Part shown: positions 9,007 to 19,062 of the stretch, one piece after another
Position numbering within the stretch: position 1 is the first letter of the stretch
How the letters are laid out: each line of letters starts with the position of its first letter
Source: an uncultured Prevotella sp.
Lineage (GTDB): Bacteria; Bacteroidota; Bacteroidia; Bacteroidales; Bacteroidaceae
DNA: 64,000 nucleotides
NCBI GenBank assembly: GCA_944319915.1
Contig: CALUEY010000002.1
Location: 140,331-204,330 of the forward strand
Direction of reading: 5' to 3'
Position numbers and translations under genes: made by a program
The notes under the pieces: generated by a model
The model's database searches: none
What the model was told of the DNA's origin: nothing
What the model saw: only the letters and a program-made list of their open reading frames with translations

Positions 9007-10737
9007 TCAGTGCTTTTGCTTCCTTTTGGCCAGCTTTTCCATCCTGCGCCTGGCTTCTGGTGCCTCGGGGTAAAGTTCAAGGGCCTTGGCGTAGTTGGCC
9101 ACGGCGGCGTCGGTCATGTGTTCTTTCTCGCACTCCTTGCCGAGCAGGGTGTATTCTGCGGCCAGCTTCTTGAGGAATGTCTCTTTGGAGCGCAGCTCGG
9201 CCTTAAGCCGCTCAACCTCGCTGGTGAGCGACGTTATCACCCCCAGCTTGCGGCGTATGAGCCGCTTGGCAGCCGGCTTCTCTATGTCGTAGCGGCTGTG
9301 GATGGCCTTGAAGAAGTAGGCTATGAAGGTGTCGAAGTCTTGGCGGTCGAAGGCTTTTACGGCTTGGTTGTACTCGGAGTCGGCCTTGCTCTCGTGCATG
9401 GCCTGCGAGTAAATTGCGCTGTCGTTGTACTGCCTGGCGAAGCTCACCACCTCGGGGCGGACGAATATGTCTTTTTTCTTGATGGGTTCCTTGAGGGTTA
9501 TGCCTTCGAGCGAGGAGCATCGGCTCAGGGCCACGTATGCTTGTCCCCCGGCGAACACTCCCCCTGAAAAATCGATGTTTACTTGCCTGAATGTTAGCCC
9601 TTGACTTTTGTGTACGGTGATGGCCCATGCCAGGCGCATGGGAAACTGGCGGTAGGTGCCGAGCGGCTGCTCTTCTATCTTCTGTTCTTTTTCGTTGAAG
9701 GTGTAGCGTATGTTCTCCCAGATGTCGCGCTCTACGTCGTACTCGTTGCCGTCTTCGGTTATCACGGTTATTATGCCTTGGCTTTCGTCGATGCCATCGA
9801 TGACGCCGAGGGTGCCGTTAACCCACCGCTTCTCCTTGTCGTTCTTTATGAAGATGACCTGCGCGCCGGGCTTTACGTGCAGTTCCATGGGCGTTGGCAG
9901 CGACGTAAGCGGGAATTCGCCGCTTATTTCGCCGTTGAAGATGGTTGGCCTGCCCTCAAGTTGGGCAAGCTGCTGCTCGTTGATGTAGTCAACAGTGTCG
10001 CGCCTTGAGGCCAGGGTTATGGCCAGTGACCCATTGCTGGTGCTGAGGTGTCGGCCCACGCGGTCGTTGAGTGCCTGCAGCTCCTTGTCGCTGGCTGTGT
10101 TGTTGCGGATGTGGTCGAGTATGCTGATGAAGGTGCTGTCTTTCTGCCTGTACACTTTCTTCAGCTCTATGCTGACGAGCCGCATCTCGTTGAACACCTT
10201 GGCGGCAAAGAAATAGAAGGAGCTGTAGAAAGGCTGGAGCAGCCGGCGGTCGTCTTCTGTGACCACCGGCTCAAGTTGGTAGATGTCGCCCACGAGCAGC
10301 AGTTGCTTCCCTCCGAATGGCTCGCGCATGTTGCGGCAGTAGATGCGCAGCACCTTGTCGATGAAGTCGATCGTGTCGGCGCACACCATGCTTATCTCAT
10401 CTATGATGATAAGCTCGGTTTCGCGCAGCAGCTTGCAATGGTCGCCACTGTATTTGAGTGTTTTCCTGATGTTTCGCGGGCTGTAGCGGTTGTCTGTGGG
10501 GATTAGCGGGTGGAAGGGCAGGCGGAAGAAGCTGTGCAACGTGCTACCCCCGGCGTTTATGGCTGCGATGCCGGTGGGCGCGAGGATTACGTGCTTTTTC
10601 TTGGTGGTCTTGGCCACATGGCGAAGGAACGTAGACTTGCCCGTGCCCGCTTTGCCGGTAAGGAAAAGCGAGCGACGGGTGGTGTTGATTATCTTCAGGG
10701 CCGACTGCCACTCTTTGTTGACGAGGTCTAACTCCAT
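9007..10737 (-). CDS. Pif1/RecD-like superfamily 1 helicase with a C-terminal TPR-like extension
   Basis: 576 residues. The N-terminal Walker A is LFLTGKAGTGKSTFLRHVAK, followed by ILAPTGIAAINAGGSTLHSF (motif Ia, as in Pif1), LIIDEISMV (Walker B), LLVGDIYQLEPV (motif III) and the C-terminal AITVHKSQGLTF and YVALSRCSSLEGI motifs. About 130 C-terminal residues are helical and charged, ending in a TPR-like stretch (VANYAKALELYPEAPEARRR). Pif1-like enzymes unwind DNA 5' to 3'. It is the last gene of the lpx/PBP1A operon, 16 bases after PBP1A. The specific substrate is unknown. Confidence 0.88.
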   Translation of the reverse strand: MELDLVNKEWQSALKIINTTRRSLFLTGKAGTGKSTFLRHVAKTTKKKHVILAPTGIAAINAGGSTLHSFFRLPFHPLIPTDNRYSPRNIRKTLKYSGDHCKLLRETELIIIDEISMVCADTIDFIDKVLRIYCRNMREPFGGKQLLLVGDIYQLEPVVTEDDRRLLQPFYSSFYFFAAKVFNEMRLVSIELKKVYRQKDSTFISILDHIRNNTASDKELQALNDRVGRHLSTSNGSLAITLASRRDTVDYINEQQLAQLEGRPTIFNGEISGEFPLTSLPTPMELHVKPGAQVIFIKNDKEKRWVNGTLGVIDGIDESQGIITVITEDGNEYDVERDIWENIRYTFNEKEQKIEEQPLGTYRQFPMRLAWAITVHKSQGLTFRQVNIDFSGGVFAGGQAYVALSRCSSLEGITLKEPIKKKDIFVRPEVVSFARQYNDSAIYSQAMHESKADSEYNQAVKAFDRQDFDTFIAYFFKAIHSRYDIEKPAAKRLIRRKLGVITSLTSEVERLKAELRSKETFLKKLAAEYTLLGKECEKEHMTDAAVANYAKALELYPEAPEARRRMEKLAKRKQKH

Positions 10738-10753
10738 CGTGAGCTGTGGGCTA

Positions 10754-13285
10754 TCAGAAGTAAACGTCCTCGTAGGTAGGCTTGCGTGCGGGTTTTTCTT
10801 TCCTGCCTGGCGCGGCCTGCGGCTTGTTTCCGTCGGCGTGGCCTGCCTTGGGGCTTGCCTCGCCTACTTGCTCATCGCCGCCAAGGCCGCCATCGATGGT
10901 TATGCTTTGCTCCCTTATCAACGCGCCGATGCTGTCGACGGATATTGAGTCGGTATCCTTCTTCTGCCTGTAGTAGCTTGCGCAGTTGTACATGTCGTAC
11001 TCAATCTCGTCGGTAGGCTGGGCAAACTTGCCGTGGTATCTCTGGAATGACGGGTCGCTGAGCACGGATTCGAGGAAGTAGCCGCAGATGGGCAAAGCCG
11101 TGCGGCTTCCCTGCCCGAGTGCGCCAGTGCGGAAGTGTATGCTGCGGTATTCGCCGCCTACCCACGCACCAACCACGAGCTTGGGGCTTACGCCCACGAA
11201 CCATGCATCGGAGTGGTTGTTTGACGTGCCGGTCTTGCCGCCGAACTCGGTGTCGCTGAACTTGCCTACATAGCGCCACAGGCTCATGCTCGTGGCCCCG
11301 GGTTCACGCAGTCCGCCGAGCAGCAACTGCTGCAAGAGGAATGCGCTCCTGTAGGGTATGGCCTGGTGCTGCTCGGTCGGGGCGGTGTAAATCTCGTTCC
11401 CGTCGCGGTCGAGTATCCTCGTGACGAGTATCGGCTCGTGTGCCTTCCCGTCGTTTACGGCTGTGCTGTATGCGTTAACAAGCTCAAGCAGGTTTACGTC
11501 GCTTGAGCCGAGGGCGAGCGAGGGGGTGTTGTCAAGCGGACTGTCGATGCCCATGGCCTGCGCCGTGTTGGCAATGTTGTCTATGCCTACTTCCTGCCCG
11601 AGCTTTACTGCTACGGAGTTTATGCTCTGCGCAAAGGCAGCCTTCAGCGGCATGGAGTCGCCGGTGAAGTAGCCGTTGGCGTTGGTAGGCGCCCATGTCA
11701 CCTCTTTCTTCTGCTGCTTGTCATACACCTTCATGCTGAAATATTCATCGCGGCGCTTGTCGCAGGGGGTAAGGCCTTGGTTCATGGCCTCTGCGTAGAC
11801 AAAGAGCTTGAACGTGGAGCCTGGCTGGCGCATGGCGGTAACCTTGTCGTACTTCCATGTGTTGAAGTCTACGTCGCCCACCCAGGCTTTCACGTGGCCT
11901 GTGCCTGGCTCCATGGCAACGAAGCCGCAGTGCATGAAGCGCTCCATGTAGCGTATGGAATCCATCGTGCTAAGCTCCATCTCGATTGTTCCTTTGTCAT
12001 AGTCGAACACTTTGACGGTGTGTGGCTTGTTGAGCCAATATGTTATGGAGTCGGGGTCGTTGGGGTATTTCTCGGCGAGGTGCTTGTATATAGGCAGCTT
12101 CTTTGCGAGGTTCTCGATGAAGTTTGGTATCTCCTTGTGGTGCTCGTCCTGCCACGGATTTGTTTTGCCCCAGTGGTTGTTGAAGTTGCGCTGCACCACT
12201 TTCATTTGCTTGCGGGCTGCCTCCTCGGCGTATTTCTGCATCTTTGTGTCAATCGTGGTGTATATCTTCAGGCCACTGTTGTAGAGGTCGTAGCCGTTTT
12301 CCTTGCACCAGTCGCGCAGGTAGTTGGCCACGGCCTCGCGGAAATACGTGGCCTGTCCGTCGTAGGTGCTTTCCACGCTGTAGTCCAGGGCAATGGGTAT
12401 GTTCTTCAGCGAGTCGTATTGTTCCGCCGTGAGGTCGCCGTGCATTACCATGTTGTTTAGCACAGTGTTCCGGCGACGGAGGCTGTTCTCGGGGTGGAGG
12501 CGGGGATTGTAGTATGTCGTTGCCTTCAGCATCCCTACAAGGACTGCTGCCTGTTCAGGCTTAAGCTCGGCTGGGGTGATGCCAAAATAGGTCTTGCAGG
12601 CAGTCTTGATTCCAAAGGCGTTGGAGCCAAAGTCTACCGTGTTGGCATACATCGTGAGGATTTCTTTCTTGTCGAACTGGCTCTCCAGCTTCACTGCTGT
12701 TATCCATTCCTTGCTCTTCATGATGAGGATCTTCAGGCCGGGAATGTTTCCGAGCAGGCCGGTGGAGTATTGTGTGCGGACGCGGAACATGTTCTTTGCC
12801 AGCTGCTGGGTGATTGTGGATGCTCCGCGGGCGTCGTTGTGCAGTGCATAATCCTTGATGGCGGCGAACACTCCTTGGAAGTCAATGCCGAAATGGCTGT
12901 AGAATCGCTCGTCCTCAGTGTCGACAAGGGCTTTCCAAAACACGGGGTTCACTTCTTCATATTCTACTGGGGTGCGGTTCTCGCTGAAGAACTTGCCAAT
13001 CATTACGCTGTCTGCGCTGTATATTTCGGTCGCCTGGTTGGTCATGGGATTCTTTATTGTCTCCATGTCGGGAGACTTCCCGAAGAGCCAAAGGAAGTTG
13101 ATGTCAACGGCGCCGAGGTACAAGAGGAACGCAACAATTAATGAAGCGAATGCTGAAAGTGCCTTTACGTACCAAGGCCTTCCTTTATACAAGCCTTTGT
13201 ACCAGTGCCAGCTTTTGCTTGTTATCTTCCTGCAAAAGCCAAAAAACGCCATGGCTTTGCTGTTGTTCTTCCTTGTCTTGCTCAT
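10754..13285 (-). CDS. Penicillin-binding protein 1A (bifunctional transglycosylase/transpeptidase)
   Basis: 843 residues from the ATG at 13285, which overlaps the miaA stop (ATGA); the frame extends upstream but that part lies within miaA. A cytoplasmic basic tail precedes one membrane helix (YVKALSAFASLIVAFLLYLG). The glycosyltransferase domain (GT51) shows EDERFYSHFGIDFQGVF and RGASTITQQLAKNMF. The transpeptidase domain shows the serine motif RQPGSTFKLFVYAE, the SxN motif AQSINSVAVKLG and KTGTSNNHSDAWFVG. It polymerises and cross-links peptidoglycan at the inner-membrane outer face. The C-terminus has a low-complexity tail (GKAR/PAR-rich). It belongs to the operon with the lipid A genes. 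Confidence 0.96.
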   Translation of the reverse strand: MSKTRKNNSKAMAFFGFCRKITSKSWHWYKGLYKGRPWYVKALSAFASLIVAFLLYLGAVDINFLWLFGKSPDMETIKNPMTNQATEIYSADSVMIGKFFSENRTPVEYEEVNPVFWKALVDTEDERFYSHFGIDFQGVFAAIKDYALHNDARGASTITQQLAKNMFRVRTQYSTGLLGNIPGLKILIMKSKEWITAVKLESQFDKKEILTMYANTVDFGSNAFGIKTACKTYFGITPAELKPEQAAVLVGMLKATTYYNPRLHPENSLRRRNTVLNNMVMHGDLTAEQYDSLKNIPIALDYSVESTYDGQATYFREAVANYLRDWCKENGYDLYNSGLKIYTTIDTKMQKYAEEAARKQMKVVQRNFNNHWGKTNPWQDEHHKEIPNFIENLAKKLPIYKHLAEKYPNDPDSITYWLNKPHTVKVFDYDKGTIEMELSTMDSIRYMERFMHCGFVAMEPGTGHVKAWVGDVDFNTWKYDKVTAMRQPGSTFKLFVYAEAMNQGLTPCDKRRDEYFSMKVYDKQQKKEVTWAPTNANGYFTGDSMPLKAAFAQSINSVAVKLGQEVGIDNIANTAQAMGIDSPLDNTPSLALGSSDVNLLELVNAYSTAVNDGKAHEPILVTRILDRDGNEIYTAPTEQHQAIPYRSAFLLQQLLLGGLREPGATSMSLWRYVGKFSDTEFGGKTGTSNNHSDAWFVGVSPKLVVGAWVGGEYRSIHFRTGALGQGSRTALPICGYFLESVLSDPSFQRYHGKFAQPTDEIEYDMYNCASYYRQKKDTDSISVDSIGALIREQSITIDGGLGGDEQVGEASPKAGHADGNKPQAAPGRKEKPARKPTYEDVYF

Positions 13286-14193
13286 AGTTCGGAAATGAAA
13301 TTCATAATGGAGTCTTTCTCGTTGGGACTGAACCAGCGTGCCGATGCATCGCGCTTGAACCAAGTAAGCTGTTTCCGGGCGTACCTGCGGGTGTTCCCCT
13401 TGATGCGGCTCACGGCTTCATCAAGTGGGTATTTGCCGTCGAAATGCTCAAAGAGTTCTTTGTATCCTACGGTGTTCAGCGCGTTTAGCCCCCTTTGGGG
13501 ATATAGCGAACGGGCTTCTTCAAGCAGGCCGGAGTCCATCATCGTGTCAACCCTTGCGTTGATTCGGGCGTAGAGTTCTTCCCTTGGTAGGTTCAAAACA
13601 ATCTTTTTCGTGTTGAAGTTTCGTGCTTTCTTGCTGTTCTTTCTGAACGAGGAATATGGCTTGCCTGTCTGCAAGCAGATTTCAAGACCATGCACAACGC
13701 GGCGCGTGTTCTTCTTGTCCACGATGCTATAATACTCCGGGTCAAGTCGCTTAAGTTCCTCGCAGAGAGCCTCTAACCCCTCTTTTGCCAATCTTTCCTT
13801 TACCAGGCTGCGGGTCTCTGGCGTTATTGTGGGAATGTCATCGATGCCGTTGCACACGGCATCGATGTACATCATGCTCCCTCCGCTCATAAGTGCGAAG
13901 CGTTGCCCTTGCCGCTCTTGCTGTTGCGAGAACAGCTGTTCGAGCAGCCTTATGGCATCTTGCTCGTACATGGCGGCATTGTAGTAGTCGTCCAGACGCA
14001 GGTTGCCGACAAAATAGTGCTTCACCCGTGCGGTTTGCTTAGCCGTTGGCGCTGCCGTGCCGATGCTCATCCCATTGTACATCTGCCGTGAGTCGGCGTT
14101 GATTATGGGTATGCCCAATGTTTCGGCGATTTCAAGGCAAAGCTCAGTCTTGCCCACGGCCGTTGGCCCCGTGACCACTATCAGCGTGTCCAT
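13282..14193 (-). CDS. miaA: tRNA dimethylallyltransferase
   Basis: 303 residues, the usual length. P-loop VVTGPTAVGKTELCLEIAE at the N-terminus, then INADSRQMYNGMSIGTAAP and GGSMMYIDAVCNGID, all MiaA signatures. It transfers a dimethylallyl group to N6 of A37 in tRNAs that read UNN codons. It lies directly against lpxA (no gap) and overlaps PBP1A by four bases, so it is translated from the cell-envelope operon. Confidence 0.97.
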   Translation of the reverse strand: MDTLIVVTGPTAVGKTELCLEIAETLGIPIINADSRQMYNGMSIGTAAPTAKQTARVKHYFVGNLRLDDYYNAAMYEQDAIRLLEQLFSQQQERQGQRFALMSGGSMMYIDAVCNGIDDIPTITPETRSLVKERLAKEGLEALCEELKRLDPEYYSIVDKKNTRRVVHGLEICLQTGKPYSSFRKNSKKARNFNTKKIVLNLPREELYARINARVDTMMDSGLLEEARSLYPQRGLNALNTVGYKELFEHFDGKYPLDEAVSRIKGNTRRYARKQLTWFKRDASARWFSPNEKDSIMNFISEL

Positions 14194-14964
14194 TTACCGG
14201 ATGATGCCCCGTTTGGAGTTCTCGATGAATGTGCAGATGTATTCCACCTCCTTTACTCCAGGGTATTTTGCCCGGGCTTCCTGGATGCCATCCTTTATTA
14301 TGCCGTTGGCATATATGATGCGGTATGTGTCGTGGATGGTCTCTATGGTCTCGTTGTCGAAACCGCGTCGGCGCAGCCCTATGATGTTGATGCCGCAGTA
14401 CCTTGTTGGCTCCTTGCCTGCTATGATGAACGGCGGGATGTCCTGGCTGAAACGGCAGCCGCCTTGTATCATCACGTGGCCGCCGATGCTGCAGAACTGA
14501 TGGCAGAGCACCGTTGCGCTGATGATGGCGTTGTCGTCGATGGTCACCTCGCCGGCGATTTTCGTGGAGTTGCCTATTATCAGCCCGCTTCCGGCAACGC
14601 AGTCGTGCGCTATGTGGACATTCTCCATGAACAGGTTGCCCGAGCCGATGATGGTCTTGCCTTTGCTGGCCGTCCCGCGGCTGATGGTGACGCTTTCCCT
14701 GATGCTGTTGTTGTCTCCGATTTCGCACGTTGTCCGCTCGCCTTTGTATTTAAGGTCTTGCGGTTTGGTGCTTATGCTTGCCCCGGAAAAGAACTCGTTG
14801 TTGTTCCCGATGCGCGCTCCGGCGTGGATTGTTACGCTGTTGTAGAATTTGTTGTTGTCGCCGATGACAGTGTCCTTGTCTATGCAGCAGAATGGGCCGA
14901 TGAAGTTGTTGTCGCCAAGTTTGGCTTCCGGGTCCACTATCGCCATTGGACTTATGATGTTCAT
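14194..14964 (-). CDS. lpxA: Acyl-ACP--UDP-N-acetylglucosamine O-acyltransferase
   Basis: 256 residues, normal size. Left-handed beta-helix hexapeptide repeats dominate (VIGDNNKFYNSVTI, KIAGEVTIDDNAII), and the catalytic histidine motif NVHIAHDCVAGSG is present. A helical C-terminal domain follows (NETIETIHDTYRII). LpxA performs the first step of lipid A synthesis in the cytoplasm. It sits 11 bases after the lpxC-fabZ fusion and directly before miaA. Confidence 0.97.
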   Translation of the reverse strand: MNIISPMAIVDPEAKLGDNNFIGPFCCIDKDTVIGDNNKFYNSVTIHAGARIGNNNEFFSGASISTKPQDLKYKGERTTCEIGDNNSIRESVTISRGTASKGKTIIGSGNLFMENVHIAHDCVAGSGLIIGNSTKIAGEVTIDDNAIISATVLCHQFCSIGGHVMIQGGCRFSQDIPPFIIAGKEPTRYCGINIIGLRRRGFDNETIETIHDTYRIIYANGIIKDGIQEARAKYPGVKEVEYICTFIENSKRGIIR

Positions 14965-14975
14965 GTGCTCAGTTC

Positions 14976-16358
14976 TTATTTGTTCTTAACGATTTGTGCT
15001 GTGAAAGTGGCTTCAACTACTACGCGGTCGCCCACGAAACCATATCCCTTCATTGACGATACGCCGTGGCGTACTGGGGCAAGCAAGTCCACCTTGAACA
15101 GGAGTGTGTCGCCCGGAACTACCTTTTGGCGGAACTTCACGTCGTCTATCTTCATGAAATACGTAGACCACCGCTCCGGCTCGTCCACTGTGTTGAGTAC
15201 CAACAGACCGCCGCACTGTGCCATTGCCTCTATCTGCAATACACCCGGCATCACGGGTTCTTGCGGGAAGTGGCCTTGGAAGAAAGGCTCGTTGCTGGTT
15301 ATGTTTTTCACGCCAACGATGCTTGTGGCTCCGAGCGAGATGACCTTGTCCACCAGCTGCATGGGGTAACGGTGTGGCAAAAGCTCCCTGATTTTGTTGA
15401 TGTCCATCACCGGCTCCTCGTTCTGGTCGTATATTGGGGCTTGCACCTCATGCTTGCGTATGTCGCGGCGCATTTGCCTTGCAAACTTGTTGTTGATGGT
15501 GTGGCCTGGCCGTGTGGCTATGATGCGGCCCTTGATGGGCTTGCCTATCAGTGCCATGTCGCCTATGATGTCGAGCAGCTTGTGGCGAGTGCATTCGTTT
15601 TCCCATACGAGAGGCTTGTGCTGTATGTAGCCTAACTCGGTGGCGTCGCGGTGCTCCACGTTGAGCATGTCGGCCAGCTTGTCGAGCTGTTCCTGCGATA
15701 TTTGCTTTTCGTACATCACGATGGCGTTGTCGAGGTCGCCTCCCTTGATGAGGTTTGCCTTGAGCAGCGGCTCGATGTCGCGCACGAACACGAATGTGCG
15801 GGCGGGGGCGATTTCGGTCGTGAAGTCCTCTACCCGGTCGAGAGTGGCAAACTGGCTGTTGATGAACTTCGAGTTGAAGGAGCACATGGCCGTAAGGCTG
15901 AACTCGTCGTCGGGCAGGATTGTTATGCACGAACCGCTCTCCTCGTCTTTCACCTCGATTTTCTTCCTTATCACATACCAGTCTTTCGGTGCGTTGAGCT
16001 CTTCTACGCCCACTTCCCTTATCTTCTCCACGAACATGGCGGCACTGCCGTCAAGGATGGGGAACTCCGGCCCGTTTACTTGTATCAGGCAGTTGTCTAT
16101 GCCGAGCGCGTAGAGAGCGGCAAGTCCGTGTTCCACCGTTGACACCCTGACGTCGCCCTTGCCTATTACCGTGCCGCGCTGAGTGTCTACCACGTTTTCG
16201 GCCACGGCGTCGATGGTTGGCATGCCTTCGAGGTCGATGCGTTGTATTTTGTAACCTGTGTTTTCAGGGGCGGGGTTGAATGTAACCGTAAGGCTCAACC
16301 CTGTGTGCAGACCTTTCCCGCACAGCGAGAAGCTGCCTTTCAGCGTCATCTGTTTCAT
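14976..16358 (-). CDS. lpxC-fabZ: Bifunctional UDP-3-O-acyl-GlcNAc deacetylase / 3-hydroxyacyl-ACP dehydratase (LpxC-FabZ fusion)
   Basis: 460 residues, with two enzymes in one chain. LpxC occupies about 1-300: LKGSFSLCGKGLHTGLSLTV, the zinc-site motif VSTVEHGLAALYALGIDN and HKLLDIIGDMALIGKPI (second zinc His and Asp). FabZ occupies about 315-460: LLPHRYPMQLVDKV and GHFPQEPVMPGVLQIEAMAQ. LpxC commits substrate to lipid A; FabZ serves fatty-acid elongation, which competes for the same 3-hydroxyacyl-ACP pool. The fusion is known from Bacteroidota. It is 12 bases after lpxD and 11 before lpxA. Confidence 0.97.
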   Translation of the reverse strand: MKQMTLKGSFSLCGKGLHTGLSLTVTFNPAPENTGYKIQRIDLEGMPTIDAVAENVVDTQRGTVIGKGDVRVSTVEHGLAALYALGIDNCLIQVNGPEFPILDGSAAMFVEKIREVGVEELNAPKDWYVIRKKIEVKDEESGSCITILPDDEFSLTAMCSFNSKFINSQFATLDRVEDFTTEIAPARTFVFVRDIEPLLKANLIKGGDLDNAIVMYEKQISQEQLDKLADMLNVEHRDATELGYIQHKPLVWENECTRHKLLDIIGDMALIGKPIKGRIIATRPGHTINNKFARQMRRDIRKHEVQAPIYDQNEEPVMDINKIRELLPHRYPMQLVDKVISLGATSIVGVKNITSNEPFFQGHFPQEPVMPGVLQIEAMAQCGGLLVLNTVDEPERWSTYFMKIDDVKFRQKVVPGDTLLFKVDLLAPVRHGVSSMKGYGFVGDRVVVEATFTAQIVKNK

Positions 16359-16370
16359 CCTTGGTAGTGC

Positions 16371-17402
16371 TTATTTGTTTTTTAATTCTTCCAATTGTTT
16401 TTTCAGCTCGTTTATTTCCCTGTACATCTCGGGCAACTTGCGGAATATGGCTTGAGACTTGAAGTAGGCCTTGGGCTCCATTGGCGGCGTGCCTATGAGC
16501 GTTTGGTTGCCCTTGATGTTGCCTGGCACTCCCGACTGCGCCCCGAGCGACGTCCTGTCGCCGATGTGGATGTGGCCTGCCAGGCCAACCTGCCCGCCGA
16601 ACATGCACCACGAGCCTATTTTCGTGCTACCGGCTATGCCCACTTGGGCAGACATCACCGTGTTTTCGCCCACCTCTACGTTGTGAGCCACCTGTATGAG
16701 GTTGTCGAGTTTCACCCCTTTCTTTATCACTGTGCTGCCCATGGTAGAGCGGTCGATGCAGGTGTTGGCGCCTATCTCCACGTCGTCCTCGATGGTTACG
16801 ATGCCTATTTGCGGTATCTTGTCGTAGCCCTCAGGCCCTGGGGCGAAGCCGAACCCATCGGCACCAATCACAGCGCCGGCGTGTATCGTGACGTTGTTGC
16901 CCACCTTGCAGTCATGGTAGATGGTGACGTTGGGGTATAGCAGACAGTTGCTGCCCACTGTTGCGCCGTCGCCCACGACGGTGTGGGGGTATATCTGTGT
17001 GCCGTCGCCGATGCTGGCTCCGTCGCCGATGCAGGCAAAAGGCCCTATGTAAACGTCTTCGCCGATCGTTGCCGACGGCGATATTGAGGCGAGCGGGTCG
17101 ATGCCTTTCTTCTTTGGCTTGTACGACTCATATAATTGAAGCAGCTTGGCCACGCACTCGTATGCGTTGTCCACCCTTATGAGCGTGGCCTTCACCGGCT
17201 TTTCTATTTCCAAGTTGCTGTCTATGAGCACTATTGTCGATTCGGTGTCATAGATGTAATGTATGTATTTGGGGTTTGAGAGGAATGATATCGCTCCCTT
17301 TTTGCCTTCTTCGATTTTTGCGAACGAGTTTACCGTGGCGTTTTCGTCGCCTTCCACTCTTCCGTTTATGAAACTTGCTATTTGCTTGGCTGAAAATTCC
17401 AT
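16371..17402 (-). CDS. lpxD: UDP-3-O-(3-hydroxyacyl)glucosamine N-acyltransferase
   Basis: 343 residues. An N-terminal uridine-binding domain ([17 protein letters not shown]) is followed by hexapeptide repeats ([39 protein letters not shown]) with the catalytic histidine in [13 protein letters not shown]. The C-terminal helix ([14 protein letters not shown]) is present. LpxD adds the second acyl chain in lipid A synthesis. It is the first of three consecutive lipid A genes, 50 bases after the HD gene. Confidence 0.97.
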   Translation of the reverse strand: MEFSAKQIASFINGRVEGDENATVNSFAKIEEGKKGAISFLSNPKYIHYIYDTESTIVLIDSNLEIEKPVKATLIRVDNAYECVAKLLQLYESYKPKKKGIDPLASISPSATIGEDVYIGPFACIGDGASIGDGTQIYPHTVVGDGATVGSNCLLYPNVTIYHDCKVGNNVTIHAGAVIGADGFGFAPGPEGYDKIPQIGIVTIEDDVEIGANTCIDRSTMGSTVIKKGVKLDNLIQVAHNVEVGENTVMSAQVGIAGSTKIGSWCMFGGQVGLAGHIHIGDRTSLGAQSGVPGNIKGNQTLIGTPPMEPKAYFKSQAIFRKLPEMYREINELKKQLEELKNK

Positions 17403-17452
17403 ATTGTTAGTTATGTTGGGCTTATTAATTCTGCAAATATAGCAATATTTAT

Positions 17453-18673
17453 TTATATACGCTGATAACAGAGGTAATATTTTCTTATTTTTTTAGAAAG
17501 AAGTTCCTCGTTCAGCAGTTCGGAGGCTTCTGATATGTCTTTTGTGGTGCCGTCTTTGTATATGATTGTAATGCTGTCGTCCTCCATGTCGTACATGTCT
17601 TTCTCCACGGTGTTCTGGGCAACGAAATATCCCGTGTCGGCCTTGTCGATGCCGAGGCTTTGGGCAATGCCGCTGCGTATGCCGTCGGTGTAGTCGGCCG
17701 GGAAAGGCGTTGTGCTCACTTCCACCTTGAACACCTTGCGGTTCACCATGTCGTCGGCCAGCGTGGCAAGTATCTTGTCATCGTGGTGCATCCACACCTT
17801 GAGCGCGCTCCAGATGTCGTTGTCGTCGAGTTCCTGGTAAACATGGAGCGTTTCGGGATGTGCGGCAAACCATGCGGCGTCCACATCGTGGCGCAGGAAG
17901 TAGTGCAGGGCCGGGGCGGCAAACACCTCGTGGCCGCTGCGCACAAGGGCTTTTGCCCTGTTGAGCGCGCTTACGAGCACGCTTTCGTAGGCCACGGCGG
18001 TCTTGTGCAGGTAAACCTGCCAGTACATCAGCCTGCGCGAGGTGAGGTAGTTCTCGATTGAGAAGATGCCCTTGTGCTCCACCACGAGGCTGTCGTCATG
18101 TACGTTGAGCATCTTTATGATGCGCGCGCTGCCTATGTTGCCCTCGTTTACGCCGGTGAAGAAGCAGTCGCGCCTGAGGTAGTCGAGCCGGTCCATGTCG
18201 AGCTGGCTGCTTATCAGCTGGTGGAGGAACTTCTTGGGATAGTCGTTCTTGAAAATCTTCAGAGCCAGGTTGAGCTGCCCTCCAAGGTCGCGGTTCATCT
18301 GCTCCATCATCAATAGCGAGATGTCCTCGTGCGAGATGCTCTTGATGAGCGTGTTTTCGAGTACGTGGCTGAACGGTCCGTGGCCAATGTCGTGCATGAG
18401 TATGGCAGCTTCCACGGCTTCGGCCTCGCTGTCGAAGATGAAGTTCCCCTTCTGCAGCAGGGTGTTGATGGCCTCGCTCATCAGGTGGAATGCGCCCAGA
18501 GAGTGCTGGAAGCGCGAGTGCCTCGCCCCCGGGTAGACCACAGAGGCAAGCCCCAGCTGGTTGATGCGCGTAAGACGTTGCATGAGCGGGTGCTGCACGA
18601 TGCTGAGCAGCAGTCCGCGAGGTATCTTTATGAACCCGAACACTGGGTCGTTGATGATTTTGTAATCGCTCAT
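17453..18673 (-). CDS. HD-domain phosphohydrolase (dNTPase/SAMHD1-like)
   Basis: 406 residues from ATG 18673 ([18 protein letters not shown]); the frame extends 22 codons further but the extra residues are low-complexity. Metal-binding HD features are clear: [16 protein letters not shown] (first His) and [19 protein letters not shown] (HD pair). [21 protein letters not shown] is typical of the YdhJ/SAMHD1-related group. The family hydrolyses nucleotides; the substrate here is not known. It precedes lpxD by 50 bases and may head the lipid A operon. Confidence 0.9.
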   Translation of the reverse strand: MSDYKIINDPVFGFIKIPRGLLLSIVQHPLMQRLTRINQLGLASVVYPGARHSRFQHSLGAFHLMSEAINTLLQKGNFIFDSEAEAVEAAILMHDIGHGPFSHVLENTLIKSISHEDISLLMMEQMNRDLGGQLNLALKIFKNDYPKKFLHQLISSQLDMDRLDYLRRDCFFTGVNEGNIGSARIIKMLNVHDDSLVVEHKGIFSIENYLTSRRLMYWQVYLHKTAVAYESVLVSALNRAKALVRSGHEVFAAPALHYFLRHDVDAAWFAAHPETLHVYQELDDNDIWSALKVWMHHDDKILATLADDMVNRKVFKVEVSTTPFPADYTDGIRSGIAQSLGIDKADTGYFVAQNTVEKDMYDMEDDSITIIYKDGTTKDISEASELLNEELLSKKIRKYYLCYQRI

Positions 18674-18843
18674 GGACTTGGCGGTTTTCGTAGTGTAGGC
18701 AGAGTTCCCACTGCCGTTCGTCGTTGTGGCAGGGTACACTTGTTTGTTGCCGTTGTGCCGTGTTTGGGGTAGCCGTTCGGTGGCTTGCTTGGCTTGACTT
18801 TTTTCTTACATAGCGACTCTTCGCAATTCACTGGTAGCGCCTT

Positions 18844-18955
18844 GCCTTGCCAAAAGGCCTGTTTCGCCTTGTCAAACGGCCTCTTTCGCACTGCTGAACA
18901 GCCCGTTTGGCAGGGAGAAACGGCACATATTGTAAGTTGTTGGTGCCCAGGCTTG
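18844..18955 (+). repeat. Copy B of the 4 x 22-nt intergenic element
   Basis: Core hexamers AAAAGG, AAACGG, GAACAG and AAACGG start at 18852, 18874, 18896 and 18918, a strict 22-base step. The last unit ends GGCACATATTG, followed by TAAGTTGTTGGTG, similar to the tail of other copies. Units 2 and 3 can pair over nine bases (GTCAAACGG with CCGTTTGGC, one G-U). It occupies the 389-base gap between the HD gene and pyrF (18674-19062), in which I see no gene. Confidence 0.85.
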
Positions 18956-19062
18956 TGGGCAAACCCCGAAAGTTTGTCGCATTGTTTTACAAAAATGAGG
19001 ATACCGCCACAGGCATGGCGCGGTGAGCGAAGCCATTTCCTGTCCTTGCGGTTGCCCCGGCC

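Noticed and set aside
18844-18931. 22-nt arrays considered as a CRISPR array
   Set aside because: Units are contiguous without spacers, only four per site, and no cas genes are present.
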